A DNA stretch of 64,000 bases from Hyphomicrobiales bacterium (GCA_017305635.1 JAFKKF010000009.1:234190-298189), one strand, 5' to 3'; shown: positions 24,726 to 34,612, counted from the stretch's first letter. Numbers and translations: made by a program. Notes: generated from the sequence alone by a model not told the origin.

Positions 24726-25514
24726 TCACGAGGACGGGGGAGAGAAGACGAAGCCCTGCTTCTCGTATGCCGGCTTGGCCTTGTCGGATTCGAGGTAGTC
24801 GAGGAAGGCCTTGGCGTCGGGATTCTTCGAGGCCGCGGTCAGCGCCACCGGATAGACGATCGGCGCATGGCTGTCGGCGGGGAAGGCGGCGATGACCTTC
24901 ACGTCCGGCTCGGCATTGGCGTCGGTCTGGTAGACGATGCCGAGGGGGGCCTCGCCCTTGGCGACGAAGGCGAGCGCGGCGCGGACATTGTCGGCCTGGA
25001 CGACATTGGCCGAGACCGAATCCCAGAGGCCGAGCTTGGTCAGCGCCGCCTTGCCGTACTTGCCGGCGGGCACCGAGTCGATATTGGCCATGGCGAGCTT
25101 GCCGTCCTTGCCGAGCAGGTCGGCGAGGTTGGCGCCGGGGGCGAGGTCGATGGCGGCGGTGGAATCCTTCGCGGCGACGAGGACGAGCTTGTTGCCGAGC
25201 AGCGTGCGACGGGTATCGATCTGGATCAGGTTCTTTTCCTGGAGGTAGTCCATCCAGGCGAGGTCGGCCGAGAAGAAGACGTCGGCGGGCGCGGCCTGCT
25301 CGATCTGCTTGGCGAGCACGTTGCTGCCGGCATAGTTGATGCTGACCGTCTTGCCGGTTTCGGCCTTGTAGGCGGCGGCGACGTCGTCGAGGGCGTTCTT
25401 CAGGCTGGCGGCGGCAAAGACGATGACGTCATCTGCCGCGGCAGGCGCGGCCGCCATGGGCGAAGCGACAAGGCCCGCGAGGGCGAGAGCGAGGAAAGAC
25501 CGGCGAAGGAGCAT
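24726..25514 (-). CDS. modA: Molybdate ABC transporter periplasmic binding protein
   Basis: The 262-residue protein has a signal peptide (MLLRRSFLALALAGLVASPM) and a ModA-type binding fold: VIVFAAASLKNALDDVAAAY, YAGSNVLAKQIEQAAPADVF, ANIDSVPAGKYGKAAL and IVYPVALT. ASL and the Tyr near the end are oxyanion ligands in the family. The ATG at 25514 gives the signal peptide; upstream in-frame codons cross the operator palindrome. It heads the mod operon. Confidence 0.95.
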   Translation of the reverse strand: MLLRRSFLALALAGLVASPMAAAPAAADDVIVFAAASLKNALDDVAAAYKAETGKTVSINYAGSNVLAKQIEQAAPADVFFSADLAWMDYLQEKNLIQIDTRRTLLGNKLVLVAAKDSTAAIDLAPGANLADLLGKDGKLAMANIDSVPAGKYGKAALTKLGLWDSVSANVVQADNVRAALAFVAKGEAPLGIVYQTDANAEPDVKVIAAFPADSHAPIVYPVALTAASKNPDAKAFLDYLESDKAKPAYEKQGFVFSPPSS

Positions 25515-25520
25515 CGAAGA

Positions 25521-25550
25521 CCTCGATATGTATCGTTGGAAATATCGAGG
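25521..25550. promoter_or_regulatory. Molybdate-regulator (ModE-like) operator upstream of modA
   Basis: CCTCGATAT-N12-ATATCGAGG is a perfect inverted repeat with 9-bp arms, starting 7 bp before the modA ATG. E. coli ModE boxes also are TATA-type palindromes with a short spacer (CGNTATATA-N6-TATATNNCG). A modE-like gene lies 290 bp upstream, so molybdate-dependent repression is likely. The site overlaps the ribosome-binding region or promoter. Confidence 0.6.
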
Positions 25551-25557
25551 CAGTTCA

Positions 25558-25758
25558 TCATGGATGCGACGGCGGATCAACCGGCCGGGCGGGTTCGCAG
25601 CGCGCATAGGTCTTCGACCAGACGTGCTCGGCCCCGCAGGCGGGACAGCGCATGGTCGAGACGACCACCGGCAGCGTCTCCCAGCTGGCCTGGTCCATAT
25701 CGAGGCCGGTCGGAACCTGTTGGCCGGTGCACGGGCAGCGCATCGTCACCATGGGCAT
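25558..25758 (-). CDS. Small putative zinc-ribbon protein
   Basis: The 66-residue protein has MRCPCTGQQVPTGLDMD at the start and a second pair, MRCPACGAEHVWSK, in the middle; these cysteines could hold one zinc. Small proteins with CP.TG..V.TG and CP.CG.EH.W are common in Hyphomicrobiales but have no assigned role. It lies 43 bp upstream of modA and just downstream of the modE-like gene, all on one strand. Confidence 0.6.
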   Translation of the reverse strand: MPMVTMRCPCTGQQVPTGLDMDQASWETLPVVVSTMRCPACGAEHVWSKTYARCEPARPVDPPSHP

Positions 25759-25837
25759 TGGCGCCTTCCTCCCCGGCTCGCGGCCGGCGGTCGATAACGG
25801 ACGCCGGGCAGGGCGGTTCCGTATTCAGGGGCGCCCG

Positions 25838-26203
25838 TCAGTCTTGCCGCAGGTCGCGCCGCAGGTCGGCGATGCCGGCGGCGATGGCCGCCTCCGCGTC
25901 GCGCTGCATCTCGCGATAACGGGCGAGGACCTTGCGGCCGAGAGGGGTCAGGCGGGCGGCCCCGCCACCGCCGGTGCCACCCTTCGCGGTTTCGACGAGC
26001 GGGGTGGCAAAGGCACGGTTCAACTCGCGGACCAGGGTCCAGCAGCGCTTGTAGCTCATGCCGAAACGGGCCGCGGCGGCGGTCAGCGAGGCGGTCTCAC
26101 CAATCGCCTCGAGCAGGTCCGCCTTGCCGGGGCCGATGGCGATTCCCGGCCGCAGGACGATGCGGAAGCGGAGGCCCTCCCTGGAATTGCCGGACTGCGG
26201 CAT
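25838..26203 (-). CDS. ModE-like winged-helix molybdate-response regulator (N-terminal domain only)
   Basis: The 121-residue protein matches the ModE N-terminal DNA-binding domain: LLEAIGETASLTAAAARFGMSYKRCW, then VRELNRAF and a Gly-rich turn KGGTGGGGAARLTPLG. It lacks the C-terminal tandem TOBE domains that bind molybdate in E. coli ModE, so sensing may rely on the separate Mop protein, or the protein acts without ligand. It lies upstream of the modA operon and its palindrome. Confidence 0.85.
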   Translation of the reverse strand: MPQSGNSREGLRFRIVLRPGIAIGPGKADLLEAIGETASLTAAAARFGMSYKRCWTLVRELNRAFATPLVETAKGGTGGGGAARLTPLGRKVLARYREMQRDAEAAIAAGIADLRRDLRQD

Positions 26204-26382
26204 TACCGCAACTATCCTCCCGAATCTGCAGATTACGGTCGCAGAACCACGCCCAATCGCACGAAAGATATGACGAAATTGACCATGGCCGGTTTGCGGG
26301 GACTTGCGCGAACGGATCAGGAGGCAGAAATATATGGAAACATTGGGTGCCCGTGGGCGCCAAAAGTTTGGGCTGGGCTGCC

Positions 26383-26470
26383 TATAAAAGGAACCCCCCT
26401 ACGAGCTCATCCTCTTGGGATGAGAACCCGACGGAACGGAAACTTGGAGGCGCTTCGGCGCCTCCCTTTT
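26383..26470 (+). ncRNA. Candidate small RNA with Rho-independent terminator
   Basis: TATAAA at 26383 could be a -10 box; transcription from about 26393 would give a 75-80 nt RNA. It contains the hairpin CTCATCC-TCTTG-GGATGAG, then CCGACGGAACGG, then the terminator GGAGGCGC-TTCG-GCGCCTCC-CTTTT (26446-26470). Size and layout resemble the alpha-r8/MmgR (suhB, RF00519) sRNA family of Rhizobiales as I recall it. No ORF is present. It lies between the modE-like gene and a convergent GST gene. Confidence 0.5.
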
Positions 26471-26485
26471 CCGCCTCCGGCCGGA

Positions 26486-27106
26486 TCAGGGCCGCCAGTC
26501 CATCGGCACGAAGCCGGGCGTCGAAGCCACCCGCGCCAGCCAGCCGCGAATCCCCGGATAGTCGGTGAGGTCGAAGCCGCCCTCGTCGGCGACGTGGGTA
26601 TAGGCGTAGAGCGCGATATCGGCGACGGAATAGGCGTTCCCCGCCAGCCAGTCATGCGCCTTCAGCCGCTGCTCCATGACCCCGAGGGCCTTGTAGCCCT
26701 TCTGGTGCCAGCCGGCGATCTGCTCCGGCGTCGCCTTGCCGATCCGGTCCGGGTAGACGCTGAGCCAGGAGCGCGCCACGGCGATGGTGGGCTCGTGGTC
26801 ATATTGCTCGAAGAAGAGCCACTGGTAGCAGGTGCCGCGGTCATAGCGGTCGGCGGGCAGGCAGGGCGTGCCCTCGGCGAGATAGAGCAGCATGGCGTTC
26901 GATTCGGGAAGCGCCCGCCCGTCCGGCAGGACGAGGAGAGGGACGCGCGCATTCGGATTGAGGGCGCGGAACTCGTCCTTGCGCGTTTCGCCGCGGCCCG
27001 GGTCGGTGTCGACCAGCCGGAAGGGGATGCCAAGCTGGTGCATGAGCAGCCGCGGCTTGTAGCAATTGCCCGAGTTCTGCATCGAATAGAGGGTGTAACC
27101 GGCCAT
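26486..27106 (-). CDS. Glutathione S-transferase family protein
   Basis: The 206-residue protein has an N-terminal thioredoxin-like GST domain: YTLYSMQNSGNCYKPRLLMH, NPNARVPLLVLPDGRALPESNAML, with the cis-Pro in RVPLL, and an all-helical C-terminal domain ending in AGNAYSVADIALYAYTHVAD. Ser or Cys near NSGNCYK could activate glutathione. The physiological substrate is unknown. It is a single gene, convergent with the small RNA. Confidence 0.88.
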   Translation of the reverse strand: MAGYTLYSMQNSGNCYKPRLLMHQLGIPFRLVDTDPGRGETRKDEFRALNPNARVPLLVLPDGRALPESNAMLLYLAEGTPCLPADRYDRGTCYQWLFFEQYDHEPTIAVARSWLSVYPDRIGKATPEQIAGWHQKGYKALGVMEQRLKAHDWLAGNAYSVADIALYAYTHVADEGGFDLTDYPGIRGWLARVASTPGFVPMDWRP

Positions 27107-27162
27107 GGCCCTTCTCCGCTTGATGGCGGAGATGCTACGGGGCGCGGTCGGCCTCCGTCCAA

Positions 27163-28434
27163 TCAGATCGGTTGTCGGGTCGCATCACCGGATTCGATGC
27201 GAGGCCGTGTCGTGCCGCCCGCTACGCCCTCCGTCCGGCGGACGAGAAGGGCGAAGCTCGCGATCATGGCGATGGGCCCGAGCGGAACCAGGATGGCGCC
27301 GGCGACCGCGCGGGCGATGAGCGGCACGAGCCAGAGGCCGGCCAGCGCCGTCGCCTCCCATGGCGCGAAGCCGTGGCGGAGGCCGTTCATGGCGAGATAG
27401 GCAATGGCGGGGGCGAGCACCATCAGGTCGTAGTCGAGGCTGAAGGGGCTGGCGAGGAGCGTGGCGAGCGCGAGGCCCGCGGCCTTCAGCGGGTAGCGTG
27501 CGTTGCCGCGCCAGAGCCGGATGGCGAGGACGAGGACGACGAGGCTTGCCGCGCCCTGGATCCCGTAGGCGAGCGGCACCGATCCGCCCCAGAGCCGGAT
27601 GACGGCGAAGATCGACTGGATCTTCTCGTAGCCGGGCCCGCCGGCCTCGAGGAGCGCCGCGCGGGTGAAGGCGGTGGAGGCGAGGAAGGCCTGCCAGATG
27701 TCGATGCCGAAGACGGCGGTGGCGACGACGGCAAGCGCCGCGACGGTGGCGATTGCGGCGGCGATGGTACGCCACCAGCCGCCGGCGGCGAGGGCAAAGG
27801 GGATCACCAGCCCGAGCTGCGGCTTGTAGGCCATGAGCCCGAAGAAGACGCCGGCGAGCACCGGTCTCGGCCTCAGGAATGCGAGCGCGAGGCCGAGGAG
27901 GGCGGCGCTGAGGAACCCGTTCTGGCCATGGCCGGCATTGACGAAGACGGCCGGATAGGCAGCGGCGAGCAGGATCGCCAGCCGGTCGAGCGGCCGGCCG
28001 GGCGCGGTCGAGCGGATGACGGCGGCGATCGAGAAGAGATAGAGCGCGAAGGTGCCGGCCTGCCAGACGGCGAGCGCCACACCGTAGGGCACCAGCGCCA
28101 GCGCCGCCGCGACGAGGAGGAAGAAGGGCGGATATTGCCAGGCGTAGAACTCGGTATCCGGGCCGAAGATCGCCTTCTCGCGGGCGTGCTGCCGGGCGGG
28201 ATCGAAGGGCGCGGCGCCCTCGCCGTCGAGGATCAGCGTGCCGGCGGCGTAGAAGCTCGCGAAATCGGTGCCGACCGGCCGGCCGCGATAGTCGGTCAGG
28301 CCCTTCGCCGTCCCGATGATGGCGGAGAGGGCGACGGCCGAGAGGATGAGGCACGCAAGCGCCACCAGGCGGATGCGTTCGCGGGTGAGCCAGCTCCCAT
28401 CGCGGAGCGCGGCGAGGAGGTTCTGCATCGCCAC
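27163..28434 (-). CDS. GT87-type (DUF2029) membrane glycosyltransferase
   Basis: The 423-residue integral membrane protein has at least nine hydrophobic segments and the GT87 signature near residues 50-100: VGTDFASFYAAGTLILDGEG, then FYAWQYPPFFLLVAAALALVP. GT87 members use polyprenyl-phospho-mannose as donor in cell-surface glycolipid synthesis in Actinobacteria; in proteobacteria the acceptor is not known. GTDF.SFY keeps the acidic catalytic residue. The start may be the second ATG (28428). Confidence 0.78.
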   Translation of the reverse strand: MAMQNLLAALRDGSWLTRERIRLVALACLILSAVALSAIIGTAKGLTDYRGRPVGTDFASFYAAGTLILDGEGAAPFDPARQHAREKAIFGPDTEFYAWQYPPFFLLVAAALALVPYGVALAVWQAGTFALYLFSIAAVIRSTAPGRPLDRLAILLAAAYPAVFVNAGHGQNGFLSAALLGLALAFLRPRPVLAGVFFGLMAYKPQLGLVIPFALAAGGWWRTIAAAIATVAALAVVATAVFGIDIWQAFLASTAFTRAALLEAGGPGYEKIQSIFAVIRLWGGSVPLAYGIQGAASLVVLVLAIRLWRGNARYPLKAAGLALATLLASPFSLDYDLMVLAPAIAYLAMNGLRHGFAPWEATALAGLWLVPLIARAVAGAILVPLGPIAMIASFALLVRRTEGVAGGTTRPRIESGDATRQPI

Positions 28435-28543
28435 TTCCTAGCCCGGCCGGCTTAAGGACCGGTTCCCGGTGTGACAGCAGGCCTTGCATCGGAAGAAAAA
28501 GCATCCGACATGTCCGCTCCGTCTCGAGGAAAGGATCGTCGCC

Positions 28544-29056
28544 ATGGAAATCACCGACCTGAAGAGCGTCCAGGCCCCGCTGAAGGACCAATACCGGCAG
28601 GACCCGGAATCGGCGGTGGTAACCCTGAAGGCGAAGGGCGCTCTCAGCGAGGGCATCACCTGCTCGGTCGAGACCGGCAAGGCCCTCGTCAAGGCGGGCC
28701 TTCACCGGGCGACCGGCGGTGACGGCATGAGCCTCTGCTCGGGCGACATGCTGCTCGAGGCCCTGGTCGCCTGCGCCGGCGTGACCATGGGTGCGGTCGC
28801 GACCTCGCTCGGCTACAAGATCGACGACGCGAGAGTCTATGCCGAGGGCGACATCGATTTCCGCGGCACGCTCGCGGTTGCCAAGGACGCGCCGGTCGGC
28901 TTCCGCGACATCCGCCTGACCTTCGAGGTCGACGGCGACCTGACCGAGGAGCAGCGGGCGACCCTGATCAAGCTGACCGAACGCTATTGCGTGGTGCTGC
29001 AGACCATCCGTACGGCTCCGCCGGTCGCGGTGAAGATCACGGGGCCGGCGGCCTGA
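28544..29056 (+). CDS. OsmC-family peroxiredoxin-like protein
   Basis: The 170-residue OsmC-fold protein has GLHRATGGDGMSLCSGDMLLEALVACAGV with the first redox cysteine and a second in KLTERYCVVLQTI, about 100 residues apart as in OsmC/Ohr hydroperoxide reductases. It carries no Ohr-specific motif, so the substrate may differ. The ATG at 28544 follows GAGGAAAGG. It is divergent from the GT87 gene. Confidence 0.85.
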   Translation: MEITDLKSVQAPLKDQYRQDPESAVVTLKAKGALSEGITCSVETGKALVKAGLHRATGGDGMSLCSGDMLLEALVACAGVTMGAVATSLGYKIDDARVYAEGDIDFRGTLAVAKDAPVGFRDIRLTFEVDGDLTEEQRATLIKLTERYCVVLQTIRTAPPVAVKITGPAA

Positions 29057-29104
29057 CGGGCAAGCCCCAGCAATCACGGTCGATGATCTTCGGGATCAAG
29101 GGAG

Positions 29105-29881
29105 ATGGAGAAGGCACAAGGTCTAGAGGAGGCAATCGGCGTCTTCGTCGGACTCGTCAATCTCGCCGAATATGGCGTTATCATCTGGATAGTCGTCACC
29201 GGAGTCCGGCTGATCCGGCGCCGCGGCGAATATGCAGTCGGTGGAGCGCTGCTTCTTGGCCTTGCCGCGATCCCGTTCGTCTTTTGGGTATTCGACTTGA
29301 AGAAGGATCAGGAGCTCATCGAGGCCAGGCGGGTCGAGATTGCTTCCTGGCCGCGCGAGAAACTCGACCCAGACAATCTGCCGGACGCGATTCGGGTCGG
29401 CGGGAACTACAGCGCGACGACCGCAAAGAAGCTCGCTGGCCTAGGTTTCTTCAACGACGCCTATGGGGAAGGCGAGAGGGGTGAATGGTATCGCTATTCC
29501 TATACCGGTGCGCCCGGTTGTCCGCGTACCGAAAAAGCCGGCTACTCGACCCCGGACTTCTGGAAGACGTCAACGCCCTGTGTGACCGCTGAGCGGATGG
29601 TTGCCACCAAATCTGCTGACGCAAACGTTGTCCTGTATCTGAACCGTTCAGGACCGGGGGCGAAGGTGCCAAAGGGGGACGGAATCAAAATCATAAACAG
29701 CCTTGAGCTTCGCTCGGGCAACGCGCTTATTGCCTATGTCGACGAGGCGCGGTTTTGGCGCGTCTACACGCCCCCTTTGTGGCTATTCGGGAAACCAATG
29801 CGCTATGGATATCGGTTGCCGGGCCCAGAAGTTCCGGACCCGGTCACTTTTGTCGCGCGCGCCATCGGCCGCGGTCCGTGA
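29105..29881 (+). CDS. Membrane-anchored protein of unknown function
   Basis: This 258-residue protein has two hydrophobic segments (AEYGVIIWIVVTGVRLI and VGGALLLGLAAIPFVFWVFD) and then a soluble domain with a cysteine pair (TGAPGCPRTEKAG, KTSTPCVTAE). No family was recognised. Codon choice is visibly less G+C-rich than in the flanking osmC and aatA genes, which may mean recent acquisition. It overlaps no neighbour and ends 66 bp before aatA. Confidence 0.6.
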   Translation: MEKAQGLEEAIGVFVGLVNLAEYGVIIWIVVTGVRLIRRRGEYAVGGALLLGLAAIPFVFWVFDLKKDQELIEARRVEIASWPREKLDPDNLPDAIRVGGNYSATTAKKLAGLGFFNDAYGEGERGEWYRYSYTGAPGCPRTEKAGYSTPDFWKTSTPCVTAERMVATKSADANVVLYLNRSGPGAKVPKGDGIKIINSLELRSGNALIAYVDEARFWRVYTPPLWLFGKPMRYGYRLPGPEVPDPVTFVARAIGRGP

Positions 29882-31150
<1,269 letters not shown>

Positions 31151-31180
31151 CCGGCACAGGCCGGCAGCGGAGGATGGATC

Positions 31181-32158
31181 ATGCTCTTCGGACGTGCGCC
31201 GGCGCATGCGCCGGCGCTGATCGTCTTGTTCGCGCTGGCGGGCGGGGCCGAGGCCGCGGAAGTCGGCGGCTGTGCCGTCTTCCCGGAGGACAATGCGTGG
31301 AACGTGCCCGTCGACACGCTGCCGGTCCATGAGCGTTCGGCGGACTATGTCGCCAGCATCGGCGCCGAGGATGGCCTGAAGGCCGATTTCGGGGCGGGGC
31401 TCTACGAGGGCTCGCCGGTGGGCATTCCTTATGTCGTCGTGCCGGCGGACCAGGCCAGGGTCGAGATCCGCTTCGCCGAATATGACGGCGAGGAGCCGAT
31501 GGCCTCGGAGAGCGATCCCGGCCCCTATCCGGTGCCGCCGGATGCGCCGATCGAAGGCGGGGCGGAGGGGACCGGCGACCGCCACGTGATCGTCGTGCAG
31601 GAGGGCGATTGCGCCCTCTACGAGCTCTACAAGGCGGTGCCCAATGCGGATGGTTCGTGGAACGCGCTGTCGGCGGCGCGCTACGACCTCGTGGAAAACC
31701 TCCTGCGGCCGTCGGGATGGACGAGCGCCGATGCGGCGGGCCTGCCGATCCTGCCTGGGCTCGCCCGGGCGGAGGAGGTCAAGGCCGGCGCGATCCGCCA
31801 TGCGCTCCGCTTCACTGCGCCAAGGACGGGACAGGCCTTCGTCTGGCCGGCGCGGCACCATGCCTCGCAATCCGACGACCCGGCGCTGCCGCCTCTCGGC
31901 CAGCGCTTCCGGCTCAAGGCGGACTTCGACATTTCCGGCTTCTCGCCCGAGAACCAGGTGATCCTCAAGGCGCTGCAGACCTACGGCATGATCCTCGCCG
32001 ACAACGGCTCGCCGTGGTTCGTGAGCGGGGCGCCGGACGAGCAATGGAACAATGACGACCTTGCCGCGCTCCGGGAGGTCAAGGGCTCGGATTTCGAGGC
32101 AGTGGATACGTCCTCGATGGTGAGCGATCTGGACAGTGCCGCGGTGATCGCGCCGTAG
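31181..32158 (+). CDS. Large secreted protein of unknown function
   Basis: The 325-residue protein has a signal peptide (ALIVLFALAGGAEA) and then a soluble domain that opens CAVFPEDNAWNVPVDTLPVH and contains YEGSPVGIPYVVV, HVIVVQEGDCALYELY, ARHHASQSDDPALPPLGQRF and MILADNGSPWFVSGAPD. The FP.DN.WN..VD opening is recurrent in secreted bacterial proteins with no assigned activity. It follows aatA by 30 bp and may be co-transcribed. Its stop abuts the convergent gene's stop. Confidence 0.65.
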   Translation: MLFGRAPAHAPALIVLFALAGGAEAAEVGGCAVFPEDNAWNVPVDTLPVHERSADYVASIGAEDGLKADFGAGLYEGSPVGIPYVVVPADQARVEIRFAEYDGEEPMASESDPGPYPVPPDAPIEGGAEGTGDRHVIVVQEGDCALYELYKAVPNADGSWNALSAARYDLVENLLRPSGWTSADAAGLPILPGLARAEEVKAGAIRHALRFTAPRTGQAFVWPARHHASQSDDPALPPLGQRFRLKADFDISGFSPENQVILKALQTYGMILADNGSPWFVSGAPDEQWNNDDLAALREVKGSDFEAVDTSSMVSDLDSAAVIAP

Positions 32159-32686
32159 TCAGCTCCAGGGCGTCGCGAGCTGGAGTAGCTCGCGGAAACG
32201 GATCGCCGCGTCCGGCCGCCGGCGGAGAATCCCGGCGGCGTTTTCGAGGATCAGCGGCGATAGCGCCACGCTCGGATCACGGGCCGTCAGCCGCTCGACC
32301 GCCACCACATAGAGTGCGGCGCCGGCGACAAGGGCGGTCGCCTCGTCCGGGAATTTCAGCAGCACCTCGACATAGGGGTCCATGGGACCGGCCGGCCGTA
32401 TCATCGGCGTGTAGGTGACGATGCGGTGGCGGGCGAGGCTCTCGATGAGGAGCCCGATCACCCGGATGAAATGCCGATAGTCGCGCTCGCCGCCGGCGGA
32501 CGCGCATTTGGCGATCCATACCGCATAGGCATCCTGCATCTCGGCGATGTTGTAATGCGTCTGCAGGGTGAAGCGGTCGGCGAGGGAAGTGGCGACGGCA
32601 TCGTAGTGGACCTCGAACTCCACCTGTTCGGCGAGCCCGGCGAGCCGTCCGAACAAACCGTCGGTGCGCGGCGCCGGATCAGCCAC
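32159..32686 (-). CDS. Conserved hypothetical protein, helical
   Basis: The 175-residue protein is mostly helical with no signal peptide or known motif: LAGLAEQVEFEVHYDAVATS, LQTHYNIAEMQDAYAVWIAK and PYVEVLLKFPDEATALVAG. It overlaps the start-proximal small gene upstream by 8 bp and converges on the secreted protein with no spacer. No function can be offered. Confidence 0.55.
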   Translation of the reverse strand: MADPAPRTDGLFGRLAGLAEQVEFEVHYDAVATSLADRFTLQTHYNIAEMQDAYAVWIAKCASAGGERDYRHFIRVIGLLIESLARHRIVTYTPMIRPAGPMDPYVEVLLKFPDEATALVAGAALYVVAVERLTARDPSVALSPLILENAAGILRRRPDAAIRFRELLQLATPWS

Positions 32687-32876
32687 GGGAGGGGCCGAGG
32701 AGGCCGTTCACCGCGCGGCGGAGCTCGGCCAGGTGCTGGTCAAACGACGGCGCGCCGTGGTTCCCGAAGACACGCTCGTCCATGGCGGCGAGATCGTCCC
32801 GCACCGCGCGTATGATGTCGTCCGCCGATCCGGTGCCTGCCGGAAGGCCGCCCGGTCGGTTCTCGTTCGATGCCAT
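32679..32876 (-). CDS. Small hypothetical protein
   Basis: The 65-residue acidic protein (SADDIIRAVRDDLAAMDERV then QHLAELRRAVNGLLG) has two amphipathic helices and no recognised domain. It overlaps the downstream 175-residue gene by 8 bp, so they form a coupled pair, perhaps a small two-protein complex. Confidence 0.5.
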   Translation of the reverse strand: MASNENRPGGLPAGTGSADDIIRAVRDDLAAMDERVFGNHGAPSFDQHLAELRRAVNGLLGPSRG

Positions 32877-32931
32877 GGCGGTTTCCCAACCGATTCGGCT
32901 GGAATTCTACACCGGCGCCGGGCGGGCGCGC

Positions 32932-33909
32932 TCAGAGCCAGCCGCGGCGCTTGAAGTAGAGATAGGGCACGACGGCGGAGGCGACCATGAGGACGATCGC
33001 GAGCGGATAGCCGAGGCTCCAGCCGAGCTCGGGCATGTCCTTGAAGTTCATGCCGTAGATCGTGCCGATCAGGGTCGGCGGGAAGAAGATGCCGGTCGCC
33101 ACCGTCAGGATGCGGATGACCTCGTTCTGCTGCACCGAGATGAGGCCGAGGCCGGCATCGAGGAGGAAATTGATCTTGTTGGATATGAAGGCGACCTGGT
33201 CCTCGAGCGAGCGCGTGTCGCGGCCGGCGAGCTTCAGCCTCGCCTTGGCGGCGCCCTTGGTGAAGGGACCGGAAAGGGCAAGACCGGCGAACTGGAGAAG
33301 GCGCTCCAGCGAAGCGAGGCTCTCGCGCTGCTTGCCGGCAAGGTCACCCTGCATGCCGATCTCGCCGATCAGCATTTCGAGCTTGCGCGCCGGGCGGCGC
33401 GGATCGCTGCGGCGGGCGAAGACTTCCTGGTTGATGCGGTCGACGTCGGCGCTGATCTTCTCGAGCACGTCGGCGCTGCGGTCGATGATCGCCTCGACGA
33501 GGCCGAGGAAGACCGCGGGCGTGCTGGTGCAGCCGCTGCTCGGCTTGGTGGCGCGGGCGAGAAACTGGCGGAAGGCGCGCAGGTCCTCGTAGCGGAGCGT
33601 CGCGATGCGGTCGCCGGCGACGACGATGGTGAAGGGCGTCAGGACCGGCTTGCCGACCTCGATGCCGGTGAGCAGCGTGGCGGTCATGTAGGTGGCGCCG
33701 TCCTCGGTATAGAAGCGACTGGAGAACTCGATCTCCTGGGTCTCCTCGCGGGTCGGCAGGCTCGACCCGAGGAAGGCCTCGGTGACCCGGTCCTCCTCCG
33801 GCGTCGGCTGCATGACGTCGACCCAGACGGCTTCGGCGGGGACGCGCCCGTTCTCGTCCAGCGGAATGGCTTCCGGTCCGTTCTCACTCAAACGATACGC
33901 AATGAGCAT
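32932..33909 (-). CDS. corA: CorA-family divalent cation transporter
   Basis: CorA is a homopentameric Mg2+/Co2+/Ni2+ channel of the inner membrane. The 325-residue product has the acidic cytoplasmic domain, a long helix (VEAIIDRSADVLEKISADVD) and two C-terminal membrane segments with the selectivity motif GMNF in TIYGMNFKDMPELGW. The ATG at 33909 gives MLIAYRLSENG; the extra 50 upstream codons have no family match. It is divergent from the first DUF992 gene. Confidence 0.92.
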   Translation of the reverse strand: MLIAYRLSENGPEAIPLDENGRVPAEAVWVDVMQPTPEEDRVTEAFLGSSLPTREETQEIEFSSRFYTEDGATYMTATLLTGIEVGKPVLTPFTIVVAGDRIATLRYEDLRAFRQFLARATKPSSGCTSTPAVFLGLVEAIIDRSADVLEKISADVDRINQEVFARRSDPRRPARKLEMLIGEIGMQGDLAGKQRESLASLERLLQFAGLALSGPFTKGAAKARLKLAGRDTRSLEDQVAFISNKINFLLDAGLGLISVQQNEVIRILTVATGIFFPPTLIGTIYGMNFKDMPELGWSLGYPLAIVLMVASAVVPYLYFKRRGWL

Positions 33910-34141
33910 GCCCTGATCCCCGCCGGACGGCCCCGAGCACATGCACCCGTTTGGCTTTCCCCGCAAGCCGTCAGCAGAGGGAGACTGAGGCCGCGTGAAG
34001 GCCGCGATGGCAAAGGCTTGACCATCGCGCCGGAAGGCCCGGGACGGCCCTTCCTGCACCGGCTAGGTTCGGCGGCCGTCCCGGACTTGCGGGCGGCCGG
34101 CGGCCGGGATAGTTCCGGCTTCCCAACAGAGGGGGATTCCC

Positions 34142-34612
34142 ATGCGACTCAATGTCCTGAAGACGTCCACGGCGGCGCTCGGGCTGACGGTCCTCGCCGC
34201 GCTGCCGGCGAGCGCCGACGGCGCCAAGATCGGCGTGCTCGAATGCCACGTGAAGGAGGGCGTCGGGCTGATCATCATGGAAAAGGAGCGCATGACCTGC
34301 AAGTTCACGCCGGTCAATGGCAACGTCGAGACCTACTACGGCCAGATCAATGAATATGGCCTCGCCGTTGGCGTGACCGCCGGCACGATCATCATCTGGG
34401 GAGTGATCGCGGCCAACACGACCTATCAGCCCGGCACGCTTGCCGGCAAATACGTCGGCATCTCGGCCGAGGCGTCGGTCGGACTCGGCGTCGGCGCCAA
34501 TGCGCTGATCGGCGGCTCGAACAAGGCGATCGCGCTGCAGCCGGTAAGCGTCCAGGGCCAGGTAGGCGTCGACATCGCCGTCGGCATCACGGACATGGAC
34601 CTGGTTCCCTAG
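34142..34612 (+). CDS. DUF992 secreted protein (paralogue 1)
   Basis: The 156-residue product has a signal peptide ending near PASADG and the DUF992 pattern KIGVLECHVKEGVGLIIMEK, MTCKFTPVNGNVETYYGQIN, TIIIWGVIA and GSNKAIALQPVSVQGQVGVD. The two cysteines likely form a disulfide. DUF992 is almost confined to Hyphomicrobiales; the role is unknown, but location in the periplasm or outer membrane is likely. A tandem paralogue follows. Confidence 0.85.
   Translation: MRLNVLKTSTAALGLTVLAALPASADGAKIGVLECHVKEGVGLIIMEKERMTCKFTPVNGNVETYYGQINEYGLAVGVTAGTIIIWGVIAANTTYQPGTLAGKYVGISAEASVGLGVGANALIGGSNKAIALQPVSVQGQVGVDIAVGITDMDLVP

Noticed and set aside
32982..33100. Mg2+ riboswitch for corA
   Set aside because: The region upstream of corA (33910-34140) shows no M-box-like structure; this segment is coding.
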